A stretch of DNA of 64,000 nt from Alphaproteobacteria bacterium (GTDB lineage: Bacteria; Pseudomonadota; Alphaproteobacteria; Caulobacterales; Aquidulcibacteraceae). Positions 25,309 through 34,208 of the stretch are shown piece by piece. A program made the translations under genes and the position numbers. Location of the stretch: assembly GCA_016124655.1 (NCBI GenBank), contig WGNI01000003.1, forward strand, positions 124,001 to 188,000. Direction: 5' to 3'. The notes under the pieces were generated by a model, which was not told the origin of the DNA, ran no database searches, and was given only the letters and a program-made list of their open reading frames with translations. Positions within the stretch are counted from its first letter, which is position 1, and each line of letters starts with the position of its first letter.

Positions 25309-26786
25309 ATCCCGAGTTTCTCTTTCAGGATCTGATTGACGATCTGCGGATTGGCCTTGCCGCCCGTAGCCTTGATCGTCTGTCCAACCCACCAGCCCAA
25401 GGCCTTCGGCTTTTCCTTCACCTCCGCCACCTTGTCGGGATTGGCCGCGATGAGATCATCGATCGCTTTTTCGATCGCGCCGGTGTCCGTGACTTGGCGA
25501 AGGCCCTCGCGCTCAACGATGACGCCCGGCGCATCGCCGCTTTCCAGCATCTTCGCAAACACATCTTTGGCGATCTTGCCGTTGATCGTGCCGTCCGCGA
25601 TCAGATCGATCAGCGCGCCCAGATGCGCCGCGCTCACGGGGCTGTCGGCGAGATCGACGCCCATCTTGTTCAGCGCGCCGAACAATTCCTGCGTCACCCA
25701 ATTCGCCGCGAGTTTTGCGTCGCGACCCTTCGCGACGGTTTCGAAATAGGTCGCAGACGCCGTGTCGCCCGACAGCACGCCCGCATCGTACGCCGACAGG
25801 GAATACGCGCTCATGAAGCGCTTCTTCTTTTCATCCGGCAGTTCCGGCAGCGTCGCGCGCACGTCTTCGATCCAATGCGGTTCGAGCACGAGCGGCAACA
25901 GGTCGGGATCAGGGAAGTAGCGATAATCGTGCGCGTCTTCCTTCGAGCGCATCGTGCGCGTTTCGCCCTTGTCGGGATCGAACAGCCGCGTCTCCTGATC
26001 GATGCGCCCGCCGCTTTCCAGAACATCGATCTGCCGGCGCGCTTCATACTCGATGGCCTGCGCCATGAACCGCACGGAATTGACGTTCTTGATTTCGCAG
26101 CGCGTGCCGAACGGTTCGCCCGGCCGCCGCACGGAGACATTCACGTCCGCGCGCATGGAGCCTTCCTCCATGTTGCCGTCGCACGTGCCGAGCGCCCGCA
26201 GAATGCTTCTAAGCTTGTTGAAATAAGCGCCTGCCTCCTTGGACGAGCGCATGTCCGGCCGCGACACGATCTCCATCAGCGCCACGCCGGCGCGATTGAG
26301 ATCGACGAACGTCTCCTTCGGCGAAAGATCGTGAATGCTCTTGCCGGCGTCCTGCTCCAGATGCAGCCGCTCAATGCGCACGATGATCGGTTCGCCGTCA
26401 TCGCCGTCGATTTCGACTTCGCCCTCGCCGACGATCGGATGCTGGTACTGGCTGATCTGATAGCCTTGCGGCAGATCGGGATAGAAATAATTCTTGCGGT
26501 CGAAGCGCGAGACTTCGTTGATCTGCGCCTTCAGGCCAAGCCCGGTGCGGATCGCCTGCTCCACGCAATACTTGTTGATCACCGGAAGCATGCCCGGCAT
26601 CGCGGCGTCCACCAGGCTCACATGCGCGTTCGGTTCGCCGCCATAGGCCGCCGATGCGCCGGAAAACAGCTTCGCCTGCGACGAGACCTGGGCGTGAACC
26701 TCCAGGCCAATGATGATTTCCCAATCGGATGCGCCGCCGCGAACGCGTTGGTCGGGCCGCGCGGCGCGGATATCGAGTGCCGTCAT
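25305..26786 (-). CDS. gatB: Aspartyl/glutamyl-tRNA(Asn/Gln) amidotransferase subunit B
   Basis: The 493-residue protein has GatB landmarks: [21 protein letters not shown], the PALDA-type region [55 protein letters not shown] and a C-terminal YqeY-like domain. With GatC and GatA it amidates mischarged Glu-tRNA(Gln) and/or Asp-tRNA(Asn). gatC and gatA lie together 11 kb away, so the three subunits are split between two loci. It is convergent with the double-TetR gene and overlaps it by 4 bp at the 3' ends. Confidence 0.95.
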   Translation of the reverse strand: MTALDIRAARPDQRVRGGASDWEIIIGLEVHAQVSSQAKLFSGASAAYGGEPNAHVSLVDAAMPGMLPVINKYCVEQAIRTGLGLKAQINEVSRFDRKNYFYPDLPQGYQISQYQHPIVGEGEVEIDGDDGEPIIVRIERLHLEQDAGKSIHDLSPKETFVDLNRAGVALMEIVSRPDMRSSKEAGAYFNKLRSILRALGTCDGNMEEGSMRADVNVSVRRPGEPFGTRCEIKNVNSVRFMAQAIEYEARRQIDVLESGGRIDQETRLFDPDKGETRTMRSKEDAHDYRYFPDPDLLPLVLEPHWIEDVRATLPELPDEKKKRFMSAYSLSAYDAGVLSGDTASATYFETVAKGRDAKLAANWVTQELFGALNKMGVDLADSPVSAAHLGALIDLIADGTINGKIAKDVFAKMLESGDAPGVIVEREGLRQVTDTGAIEKAIDDLIAANPDKVAEVKEKPKALGWWVGQTIKATGGKANPQIVNQILKEKLGI

Positions 26787-26843
26787 GGCCCTGACTTAGG
26801 CTGCGGCTTCAACCTGCGCAATGCGCCGCGCTGGCGCCAGTGC

Positions 26844-27941
26844 TTACCAGCCGCTCAGCCCCACGCCGCCGCTGGATGGCGTCAGACTGGAGGCGTCACG
26901 CAACGCGACCGGCTGCGGCGCGGCGGTCACCTGGACGCGCGCGACCTTCTCGCCGGGCCCAAAGCGGCCCATCAGCATCCGCTCATAGCCGGCCGATTGC
27001 GGCGTGCGCGTCCGGCAGGTCAGCGCGCCGCGCGCATACCACAGCGACTGCCCGCGCGCGCACAGGGTCTCGCCCCGGCCGCTGTCGATGCGCATGCGCT
27101 CATTGGCCGCGCAGCGATAAAGCTCGCCGACGAAATCGTCGCTCACGTCGCGCTCCGGAAAGGTCTGGGCCGCGGGCGCGCTGGCGCCGTCGCTCGACAC
27201 GCAGGCGGCCGAGAAGGTGGCCCTTTGAAAGTCGCCCGCCCCGTCGGCGGAGGCGTTGGCGCTGACGCCCGCAAGAGCTTCTGCATTGGAGTCCACGCCG
27301 GCTTCGGCGCTCGCGCTGGCGTAACCGCGCGCGCCGTTTCGGTAAATGAACTCGCCGCCGTCGGAGACCGCAACCGCGATCGCCGTGGAAGAGGCTGAGG
27401 CCGCAGCGCCGGCGCCGCCCACCGTCACCACGTCAGGACCCGTGATCACCGGCTGGGGCACGACGACCGCGACATCGCAGGCCGCCCCGCAGCCGACTTG
27501 CGGCAAGGGCGGCGCAGGCGGCGCGCAGGCCGCGCCGCAACCGGGATCCGGCGTCGGGATGACCGGCGCATCGCAGTGCGACCCGCATCCGGCCGTCGGC
27601 GTCGGAAGGGCCGGCGGCGCGCCGCATTGGTCGCCGCAATCGCTATCCGGCATGGGAACCGTCACATTGGGCCCGCGGAAGCCGCCCGGCGTGGACAAGG
27701 CGACATCTGGCGCCCCGCACCCGCCAGGGCCGCAGCCGTACTCATGGGAAGGCGCGCGAAAGCTTGGAAAATCAGGCCGCTGCGGCGTCGGAATTGAAGT
27801 CGAGGGCGCATGGCAACTTGCCCCCACACAGCCCGCGGACGGCGGCGCAGGCGGCCGCGGCCCTTCGCCATAAGCCATGGCGGCGCCCGGGATCAGCGCA
27901 AACAACAGGGTAAAGAGAATGTTTCGGCCTGGGACACCCAT
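26844..27941 (-). CDS. Secreted protein with 16-residue cysteine-pair repeats
   Basis: The 365-residue protein has a signal peptide (residues 1-23, AMA cleavage) followed by a Pro/Gly-rich region with six cysteine pairs of the form CGxxC or CxxxxC at 38/43, 70/75, 102/106, 119/123, 135/139 and 151/155. The first-cysteine spacings are 32, 32, 17, 16 and 16, so the basic unit is about 16 residues, with AP and PTP motifs between pairs. An Ala/Ser-rich low-complexity stretch follows (about 178-245), then a C-terminal domain with four or more cysteines. I do not recognise the family. Disulfide-linked surface or adhesive structures are conceivable, but this is speculation. MGVPGRNILF was chosen as start because it opens the signal peptide. 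Confidence 0.8.
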   Translation of the reverse strand: MGVPGRNILFTLLFALIPGAAMAYGEGPRPPAPPSAGCVGASCHAPSTSIPTPQRPDFPSFRAPSHEYGCGPGGCGAPDVALSTPGGFRGPNVTVPMPDSDCGDQCGAPPALPTPTAGCGSHCDAPVIPTPDPGCGAACAPPAPPLPQVGCGAACDVAVVVPQPVITGPDVVTVGGAGAAASASSTAIAVAVSDGGEFIYRNGARGYASASAEAGVDSNAEALAGVSANASADGAGDFQRATFSAACVSSDGASAPAAQTFPERDVSDDFVGELYRCAANERMRIDSGRGETLCARGQSLWYARGALTCRTRTPQSAGYERMLMGRFGPGEKVARVQVTAAPQPVALRDASSLTPSSGGVGLSGW

Positions 27942-28098
27942 GGGCGGCGCGCTCCTCGTTTCGCCGCCTGCGCGGCAAGACAGGCGCCAGCCTTCCCCCG
28001 CCGCGCTTTTTCCGCCCCACATGAAGCCCAGGTAAGTGGGCCCAAGCCTTGCGGAGCGCAGTCCGAGGGGCGCCGCACGGCGCATTGGGTTCGCTGCG

Positions 28099-28629
28099 AT
28101 GACCGACGAAGACACATTCCACCCCGACACCAGGGCGCTTCTCTCCTATGGGCGGGCCCTGGCCGGCGGCGACGCTCCGGCGGAAAAGGGCCGCGCCGAC
28201 CATGTGCTCGATCGGCTCTTCGTCATCGAGCGCATGCAGGACGGCCGCTGGCCCGTGCGCACGTTTGGCGCCGAGCTTGTTGACCTCTTCGGGCGCGACC
28301 TGCGCGACGCCGACTTCGCGCAGCTCTGGCTGGCGCCCGACAAGGCGCTGCTGGAAGCGCTGCTCGACGCCTCCGATCTCGCGGGCGAGCCCGCCATCAT
28401 CCGCGTCATCGCGGAAACCGCGGGCCCCGCGCGGCTGGCGGCGGAAATCCTCTTCACGCCGCTGCGCATCGAGCCGGATTTCGGCGAGCGCTTCCTGGCG
28501 CTGTTCCAGCCCCTCGGCGGCGAGGCCTTTACCCGCGGCCAGGTCGTCACCCGCCTGCGCGCGGGATCGCTGCATCCCCCGCACGCCAAGGCCAAGGCGA
28601 GCTTGCGGCTGGTCGCCGCCAACGTCTGA
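28099..28629 (+). CDS. PAS-domain protein of the PAS_5 type
   Basis: The 176-residue protein reads as a single compact domain: DHVLDRLFVIERMQDGRWPVRTFGAELVDLFGRDL, FAQLWLAPDK, LAAEILFTPLRIEPDFGERFLALFQPLGG. This pattern matches the small PAS-like family (PAS_5, formerly DUF1457) typical of alphaproteobacteria, which probably senses a ligand or partner. No output domain is fused. It is divergent from the Cys-repeat protein (157 bp apart, no distinct element seen). Confidence 0.82.
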   Translation: MTDEDTFHPDTRALLSYGRALAGGDAPAEKGRADHVLDRLFVIERMQDGRWPVRTFGAELVDLFGRDLRDADFAQLWLAPDKALLEALLDASDLAGEPAIIRVIAETAGPARLAAEILFTPLRIEPDFGERFLALFQPLGGEAFTRGQVVTRLRAGSLHPPHAKAKASLRLVAANV

Positions 28630-28688
28630 TCGAACCAATGCGCGCCCGGGAACGACTATATCTTATGTCGTTATCGGAGACGCACGCC

Positions 28689-29246
28689 ATGCGGCGCGAT
28701 CCCGAACAGGTTCTGGACGAATACCTCGTCGTGCTCGCGCAGAGCGGCGAGCCCCGCGCCTGGGCGCAGCTCGCTGAGCGCTGGGCGCCGAAACTTGTGC
28801 GCCACGCCGCGCGCGTGCTGGGCGACGCCGACGCCGGCCGCGACGCCGCGCAGGACGCATGGCTCAGCGCCGCGCGCGGGCTGAAGCGCTTGCAGGACCC
28901 TGGACGGTTCGCGCCTTGGCTATACGCTATCTGCACCAGGCGTTGCATGGATGCGCTGCGCGCCAAGGGTCGCGTCCGCACGGTGCGCGACGCAGCCCAG
29001 GCGCACGCGCACGTGAACGGCGCAGCGCACGATCCGCGCGCCCACATTGAAGCAGGCTTGGATCTCACCGCCGCGCTACGCGATCTGCCCGGCGATCAGC
29101 GCGCCGTCGTCAGCCTGTATTACGGCGAGGACCTGAGTGTTGACGACATCGCCGCCGCCATCGGCGCGCCAAGCGGCACCGTGAAATCACGCCTGCATGC
29201 TGCGCGCGAAACTTTGAAACGCCATCTGCAAGGAGAAGAGACATGA
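28689..29246 (+). CDS. ECF-type RNA polymerase sigma factor
   Basis: The 185-residue protein has sigma region 2 (ARVLGDADAGRDAAQDAWLSA, then DPGRFAPWLYAICTRRCMDALR) and region 4 (LPGDQRAVVSLYYGEDLSVD, AAAIGAPSGTVKSRLHAARETL). It lacks regions 1 and 3, as in extracytoplasmic-function sigma factors. I chose MRRDPEQV because GGAG lies 8 nt upstream; two other in-frame starts exist within 51 bp upstream. Its stop overlaps the next gene (ATGA), which encodes a small membrane protein that could be its regulator. Confidence 0.92.
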   Translation: MRRDPEQVLDEYLVVLAQSGEPRAWAQLAERWAPKLVRHAARVLGDADAGRDAAQDAWLSAARGLKRLQDPGRFAPWLYAICTRRCMDALRAKGRVRTVRDAAQAHAHVNGAAHDPRAHIEAGLDLTAALRDLPGDQRAVVSLYYGEDLSVDDIAAAIGAPSGTVKSRLHAARETLKRHLQGEET

Positions 29247-29611
29247 CCGATCTCGATCAAGCCATCCGCAATGCGCTCTCCATTGAAGACGCAAGGACCT
29301 TCGATCGACTCGGCGCCGATCAGCCGCTGCATCGCCAGCTCGCGGAAATGTTTCAGGGTCAATTGGCCTGGATGAACGTGATCGTCTGGATCGCGGGCTT
29401 TGCGCTGTTCGCGGTCGGCGCCTATTGCGCGTGGAACTTCTTCTACGCCGCCGATCTGCGCGCCATGCTGCAATGGGGCGGCGGCGCTTGGCTCTGCTTC
29501 CTCGGCCTCGCGCTGGTGAAAATGTGGGCCTGGATGGAAATCCAGAAGAACGCCGTGGTGCGCGAGATCAAGCGCGTGGAGCTTCAAGTGGCGCAGTTGC
29601 GGCGCGGGTGA
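29243..29611 (+). CDS. Small membrane protein of the DUF6768 type, sigma-factor partner
   Basis: The 122-residue protein has a cytoplasmic N-terminus (MTDLDQAIRNALSIEDARTF), two membrane helices (about 45-67 and 76-96) and a charged C-terminal helix (IQKNAVVREIKRVELQVAQL). Proteins of this kind (DUF6768) sit directly behind ECF sigma genes in alphaproteobacteria. The 4-bp overlap with the sigma gene argues for a shared operon and possibly an anti-sigma or accessory role, but no zinc-binding anti-sigma motif is visible. Confidence 0.85.
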   Translation: MTDLDQAIRNALSIEDARTFDRLGADQPLHRQLAEMFQGQLAWMNVIVWIAGFALFAVGAYCAWNFFYAADLRAMLQWGGGAWLCFLGLALVKMWAWMEIQKNAVVREIKRVELQVAQLRRG

Positions 29612-29712
29612 GGGATGGAGTTCGCGCTACGTGGAGCACGGGGCGCCCCGCCCCTGCTTGCGAAAACACGAAGCCAATAAAGCACACAATGGCGCCGCAC
29701 TCCATCCCATCA

Positions 29713-29740
29713 CCCCGGCGACGCAAAGCGTCAGCCGGGG
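29713..29740. repeat. Dispersed palindromic repeat (REP-like)
   Basis: CCCCGGC-GACGC and GCGTC-A-GCCGGGG form a 12-bp hairpin with one bulged A and an AAA loop in the 228-bp gap between the sigma-factor operon and the convergent gene at 29840-30235. Repeats of this wording are scattered in intergenic regions of related high-GC genomes. It may also help terminate the two convergent transcripts, but there is no T-run. I see nothing else in this gap. Confidence 0.6.
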
Positions 29741-29839
29741 TCCAGGACAATACCCAATCGACGGGGCCCCCAGGTCTCGCTCCGGATCGCCCGGGGCGAT
29801 GGGTAGGGCATTCTGCCCAAACATCCCCGCAAAACGCCT

Positions 29840-30235
29840 TCACGGCGTCGCACACCCAGCTTCTACATAGTTCACGAACGCGAACGACCGCCTACGCCAT
29901 GGCCAGTCTCGTTCATAGACATTGAACCGAGCGCACGATCCACGACGATACGTGACGCCCTTCGGAAATGACGCAAAAAGAACTGAACCATCAGCCAGGC
30001 GCGCCTGAACGCGCCGCGTGCTTATGCCATCTTGGCTTACATGAACGCGCATGCCTTCGATGCGGGCAAGTATTTCCTCGGCGCGATGATTTGGCGCAGC
30101 CATGAATACGCCGACAGTCATAATGCATGCGATGATCAGGCCGTACCATGGCCAAGCTTTCGCAATATCATCGCGTATCTCACGCCATCTGGATTGGCGA
30201 AACGCGCGCTCAATCTCGCGCGGCGTCCGCCTCAC
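29840..30235 (-). CDS. Hypothetical single-pass membrane protein
   Basis: The 131-residue protein has a basic N-terminus, one membrane helix (about residues 30-47) and a periplasmic part with conserved-looking Cys residues (RGSCARFNVYERDW and EAGCATP). Its start overlaps the GMC oxidoreductase stop by 4 bp, so it is probably translated from the same message. Function unknown. Confidence 0.6.
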   Translation of the reverse strand: MRRTPREIERAFRQSRWREIRDDIAKAWPWYGLIIACIMTVGVFMAAPNHRAEEILARIEGMRVHVSQDGISTRRVQARLADGSVLFASFPKGVTYRRGSCARFNVYERDWPWRRRSFAFVNYVEAGCATP

Positions 30236-31899
30236 ACCGCAGCCTGCAATGCGTCTTCCGCGATCGGCGCATCCATCGGCGCAAGAAACGCCTTGCCGCG
30301 GATGTGATCGGATATCTTCTCCGCGATCATGATCGTCGGCGCGTTGGTGTTGCCGCCGATCAAGGTGGGCATCACCGACGCATCAATCACGCGCAAGCCC
30401 TTCACGCCGCGCACCTGGCAATGTTCATCTACAACGGAACGATCGTCCGCGCCCATCCGGCACGTACCGACCGGATGATAGATCGTCTCCGCGAATTGCC
30501 GGATATAAGCGTCGATCTCGTCGTCGGTCTTCACCGCTTCGCCCGGGCGGATTTCCGCGCCGCGATACGCATCCAGCGGTTTTTGCGCGATGATGTCGCG
30601 CATGACGCGGATGGACTCCCGCAGTGTGCGTTTGTCGGTCTCGCTGGCGAGGTAATTGGGATCAACCAGCGCCGGCGCGAACGGATCGCTGGAGCCGAGA
30701 CGGATCGTCCCCTGGCTTTCCGGCCTGAGCTGGCAGGCATGCACGGTGAACCCGTCGCGATCGGCCGGCGTCTTGGCGTGGTCAAACATGATCGCGTTGA
30801 CGAAGTGCAATTGCACATCGGGGCGATCGAGTTCAGGCCGTGTCTTCATGAAGGCGCCGGAATGCAAATGATTGTAGCGCCCCGGCCCCTGGCGCGTGGT
30901 CATGTATTGCAGGCCGACGCCCAGCTGCTTCAGCCCCTTCGTCATGGAATAGACGGTGATCGGCAGCGGGCACTCATAGTTCACCACGACATCGAGGTGG
31001 TCCTGCAGATGTTCGCCGACGTCCGCCGCATCGCAAACGACATCGACGCCGTTCGCCCGCAAATGATCGGCCGGCCCAATGCCGGACAGCAGCAACAGAT
31101 GCGGGCTCTGGAATGCGCCCGCGCTCAGCAACACTTCACGCCGTGCGAAAACAGTCGCTTTCGGCTTGCCCGGGCCTTCGGCGTACTCAACGCCCATCGC
31201 CTGCCCGTTCTCGAACACGATCCGTGCGGCATGCGCATTGGAGAGGATGGTGAGATTGCGCCGCTGCTCCAGCACCGGATGCAGATAGCCGCGCGCAGCG
31301 CTCCAGCGCTCTCCGTCCTTGATGGTCAGGTGATACGGGCCGACGCCTTCCTGCTGGTAGCCGTTGAAGTCGCGCGTGCGCGGATAGCCCGCCGCGACCC
31401 CGGCCTGGATGAACGCCTTGAACAGCGGATGGCCCGGCGGCGCGCGCGACACCCATAACGGGCCATCTTGCCCGTGCCAGGAATCCCCGCCCGTCTCCAG
31501 ATGCTCCGAGCGTTTGAAGTACGGCAACACGTCGGCGTACGACCACCCGTTCAACCCCAATTGGCGCCACTGATCGTAGTCCCGCGCATGGCCGCGAATA
31601 TAGATCATGCCGTTGATCGCGCTCGACCCGCCCCAGCCGCGCCCGCGCGGCTGCCACAGGACCCGGTTGTTGAGGTTTTTCTGCGGGACCGTCTCCCAGC
31701 CCCAATTGCGCGGGTTCTTGGTTTTGAACAGCGAGCCCGCGCCCGCCGGCATTTTCACCAGAAGCGAAGTATCCTTCGGCCCCGCCTCCAACAGCGCCAC
31801 CGTGACGTCCGGGTCCTCGCTGAGGCGGCTGGCCAGCACGCAGCCGGCGCTGCCCGCGCCCACGATCACATAGTCAAACTCGGCTCCGGCCGCGGCCAT
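30232..31899 (-). CDS. GMC-family FAD-dependent oxidoreductase (choline/alcohol dehydrogenase-like)
   Basis: The 555-residue protein has the FAD-binding Rossmann motif DYVIVGAGSAGCVLASRLSE, the GMC signatures RGRGWGGSSAINGMIYIRG and LLSAGAFQSPHLLLLSGIG, and the C-terminal catalytic region YHPVGTCRMG with the later IGGNTNAPTIMIAEKISD (His and Asn). It resembles choline dehydrogenase and alkane-derived alcohol dehydrogenase (BetA/AlkJ). The substrate is an alcohol of unknown kind. The gene 4 bp downstream encodes a membrane protein that could help place it at the membrane. Confidence 0.93.
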   Translation of the reverse strand: MAAAGAEFDYVIVGAGSAGCVLASRLSEDPDVTVALLEAGPKDTSLLVKMPAGAGSLFKTKNPRNWGWETVPQKNLNNRVLWQPRGRGWGGSSAINGMIYIRGHARDYDQWRQLGLNGWSYADVLPYFKRSEHLETGGDSWHGQDGPLWVSRAPPGHPLFKAFIQAGVAAGYPRTRDFNGYQQEGVGPYHLTIKDGERWSAARGYLHPVLEQRRNLTILSNAHAARIVFENGQAMGVEYAEGPGKPKATVFARREVLLSAGAFQSPHLLLLSGIGPADHLRANGVDVVCDAADVGEHLQDHLDVVVNYECPLPITVYSMTKGLKQLGVGLQYMTTRQGPGRYNHLHSGAFMKTRPELDRPDVQLHFVNAIMFDHAKTPADRDGFTVHACQLRPESQGTIRLGSSDPFAPALVDPNYLASETDKRTLRESIRVMRDIIAQKPLDAYRGAEIRPGEAVKTDDEIDAYIRQFAETIYHPVGTCRMGADDRSVVDEHCQVRGVKGLRVIDASVMPTLIGGNTNAPTIMIAEKISDHIRGKAFLAPMDAPIAEDALQAAV

Positions 31900-32026
31900 G
31901 GCGATCTCCCTGCGCGCCCATTCCTGACGCTGGCGTCACCTTTTGACCGATCTTGCGGCCCCGTCCAACCCCAATCCAGAGGTTAAGGCTAAGGCTTTCT
32001 TCACCACGACGCGCGAGAACCCGTCC

Positions 32027-32638
32027 ATGGCCGCCGAAGCGCTCGACCTCGCCCGCATCGCTCAGCAATTGCAGACCGCCGCCCCGCGGCCAGCCGAGCG
32101 CCGCCGGTTTCGCCGCCTGAACCTGGCCGTGCCCGGCCGCCTGCTGGACGAACGCGGCCGCGAACAGGCCTGCCGCACCGCCGACATCTCCCCGGGCGAC
32201 GTCCGGCTCGCCGCGCCTGAAGGCCTCTCGCCGGGCGAGCGCGTGGTGATTTACCTCGACGAGATCGGCCGCGTGTCCGGCCGCGTCGCCCGCGCCTGCG
32301 GCGAAAAAGACATGGCCGTCATCTTCGACGTCAGCCCGCTGAAGCGGGAAAAGCTGGCCGAAGTCCTCACCTTCATGGCCGCGCGCGAGACGCTGGGCCT
32401 TGAGCGCGAAGAACGGCCCCACATCGACGCCCCCGACCGCGTCATCGTGCGCATCGAAGACCATGACGAGATCGAAGGCGAAGCCGTGGACGTGTCCCTC
32501 ACCGGCATGATCATCCGCACGCGCTGGCCCGCCCCGCCCATCGGCGCGTGGGCGCAAGTCGGCATGACGCACGGCCGCGTCAGCGAACATCTCAGCGACG
32601 GCTTCGCCATCGACTTCACGTCGATGCAAAGCATCTAA
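32027..32638 (+). CDS. Tandem PilZ-domain protein
   Basis: The 203-residue protein contains two PilZ-like units. The first (about residues 22-100) has RRRFRR as the RxxxR motif, but DISPGD replaces the usual DxSxxG, losing the final Gly. The second (about 125-200) has RVIVR and an intact DVSLTG. PilZ domains bind cyclic di-GMP; only the second clearly keeps all contact residues. A c-di-GMP effector role is likely, with PleD elsewhere in this window a possible source of the messenger. The start MAAEALDLARIA was chosen at an ATG; the frame upstream opens only with TTG. Confidence 0.82.
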   Translation: MAAEALDLARIAQQLQTAAPRPAERRRFRRLNLAVPGRLLDERGREQACRTADISPGDVRLAAPEGLSPGERVVIYLDEIGRVSGRVARACGEKDMAVIFDVSPLKREKLAEVLTFMAARETLGLEREERPHIDAPDRVIVRIEDHDEIEGEAVDVSLTGMIIRTRWPAPPIGAWAQVGMTHGRVSEHLSDGFAIDFTSMQSI

Positions 32639-32769
32639 CGCCGCCGGTTCATCCTAAACACCGCGTTCAACATCATCGCGCAGCACACGCGGCACTGCAT
32701 TTGCAGCGCTGTGCGTGAACGGGACGCATAACGCGTTAACCGTGGCGTTGAAGGCCTGTTAACGAGCGC

Positions 32770-33366
32770 ATGACCATGAATCGCCTGGAAACTTTCTTCA
32801 AGCGCGCGGACGCTGCGCGCGACGATGTCGAGGCGGATCGCACGTCTGTGGAAGCAACGCTGGACGCTCCTATCGCTGCTGCCTCCGACTGGTGGGTGAA
32901 AGTACGCGACGCGGCCTATGGCCCCTACACGCGCGACCAACTCGTCCACTTCATCGAAGAAGGCCGCGTGCGCCCCAACACCCAGGTTTCCCGCCTGAAA
33001 GACGGCCCCTGGAAAGAAGCGCGCGCCCACGCCGAATTGTTCGTGCAGCCGAAAGCCGCGAACGAGCACGGCGCCGAAGAGGCCGCCAATCTTTTCGTCT
33101 TTGCTGAAATTCACTCCGGCGCCTGGTCGCCGTTTCTGGCCGCGCTGGAGACGCTGGGCCGCGTCTGCGAGATCGCGCCGGGCCTTTGGATCGTGCGCAC
33201 CCGCCGCAGCGCCGGCGTCATGCGCAACACGCTCTCCCAAACACTGGAGCGCGGCGACCGCTTCGTCGTGATCGACGCCACGCGCGACCGGCTGGCCTGG
33301 TTCAATCTCGGCCCTGAAACCGACGCGCGCATCAAGGAAGTGTGGAACGCAGCGCCTCGCGCCTAA
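32770..33366 (+). CDS. GYF_2-domain protein, hypothetical
   Basis: The 198-residue protein has a GYF_2-like module at about 40-85 (WWVKVRDAAYGPYTRDQLVHFIEEGRV and KDGPWKEA), a fold that binds proline-rich peptides or partner proteins. The second half (about 110-195) is an unrecognised alpha/beta domain. It follows the PilZ gene on the same strand by 131 bp and may be in the same functional group. No membrane segment or signal is seen. Confidence 0.75.
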   Translation: MTMNRLETFFKRADAARDDVEADRTSVEATLDAPIAAASDWWVKVRDAAYGPYTRDQLVHFIEEGRVRPNTQVSRLKDGPWKEARAHAELFVQPKAANEHGAEEAANLFVFAEIHSGAWSPFLAALETLGRVCEIAPGLWIVRTRRSAGVMRNTLSQTLERGDRFVVIDATRDRLAWFNLGPETDARIKEVWNAAPRA

Positions 33367-33380
33367 AGCGCGCGCTGCGA

Positions 33381-33914
33381 TTATCGCGCGCTCGGCCGCA
33401 AATCCCGCTTATAGCGCTTCCAGTTCTCCACATAATGCGCCGCTGAAAACGCAAACATCTGCCGTTGCGCGTCACTGATCGCGCGCGCGGCCTGCGCCGG
33501 GCTGCCGGTGATCAATTGCCCTTCTTCGAAACTTTTGCGCTCGGTGACCAGCGCATGCGCGCCGACCAGGCAATGGCGAGCGATGCGCGCATGATTGAGC
33601 ACAGTCGCCTTGATGCCGATCAGGCTTTCGTCCTCGATCGTGCAGCCGTGCAGCATCGCATGATGCCCGACGGTGACGTTCTTGCCGATCGTCAGCGGCG
33701 CGCCGTGATCGGTGTGCAGCACCGAACAATCCTGCACGTTTGAATTCTCGCCAATCGTGATGGGATCGTTGTCGCCGCGGATCACAGCGCCCCACCACAC
33801 CGAGGCGTTGCGTTTGAGAATCACCCGCCCGATCACGATCGCATTCGGCGCCACCCACCAGGCCGCGTCGTCCTCCACCTCCAGATCGGCGTCCGCCAAT
33901 GCATAGACCGTCAT
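33381..33914 (-). CDS. Gamma carbonic anhydrase family protein
   Basis: The 177-residue protein is a left-handed beta-helix with hexapeptide repeats (WVAPNAIVIGRV, RNASVWWGAVIRGDNDPITIG). The metal-binding histidines are in LHTDHG and GHHAMLHG, as in gamma-class carbonic anhydrases (CaiE/YrdA group), which form trimers. Many members show little or no anhydrase activity, so the reaction is uncertain. The start MTVYALADADLE was chosen over an ATG 15 codons earlier. It is convergent with the GYF gene. Confidence 0.9.
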   Translation of the reverse strand: MTVYALADADLEVEDDAAWWVAPNAIVIGRVILKRNASVWWGAVIRGDNDPITIGENSNVQDCSVLHTDHGAPLTIGKNVTVGHHAMLHGCTIEDESLIGIKATVLNHARIARHCLVGAHALVTERKSFEEGQLITGSPAQAARAISDAQRQMFAFSAAHYVENWKRYKRDLRPSAR

Positions 33915-34208
33915 GCCGCGCGCCTCCGTTTTGTGTCCGTTTCTTGACCCGCCTTGCAACGCGTCATTAACCGCCCGGGACTATTGTGACGATGTGTTCA
34001 GACACGAATGCACAGCCCTGTCGAGCCTCTTTAGAGGCCTGCTGCGGGAACCGGCGTGAGCGCGAGGCGCATCGCTGCCCCCCAAACGGCGCTGACTTCG
34101 CCGCCGCCTGCTCTCGCACCTGACGACATCGCCCGATTCTTCGACCGTCCTTCCGCTGGCCATTCGCCGGCGTCGATTTCGTCCGCCCAATCCAAAACGG
34201 AGGGGAAC

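Noticed and set aside
25221-27398. 725-codon plus-strand frame opposite gatB and the Cys-repeat protein
   Set aside because: Its translation is Arg/His/Ala-rich without any motif and is antisense to gatB, which has clear family motifs; long antisense frames are common at this GC content.
27942-28098. 157-bp gap searched for a riboswitch or small RNA
   Set aside because: Only a short GGGCCCA-type palindrome is seen; no conserved riboswitch pattern is recognisable.
32736-32751. Possible CtrA box (TTAA...TTGA) before the GYF gene
   Set aside because: The spacing between the half-sites is eight bases rather than seven and the second half is imperfect, so I do not call it.
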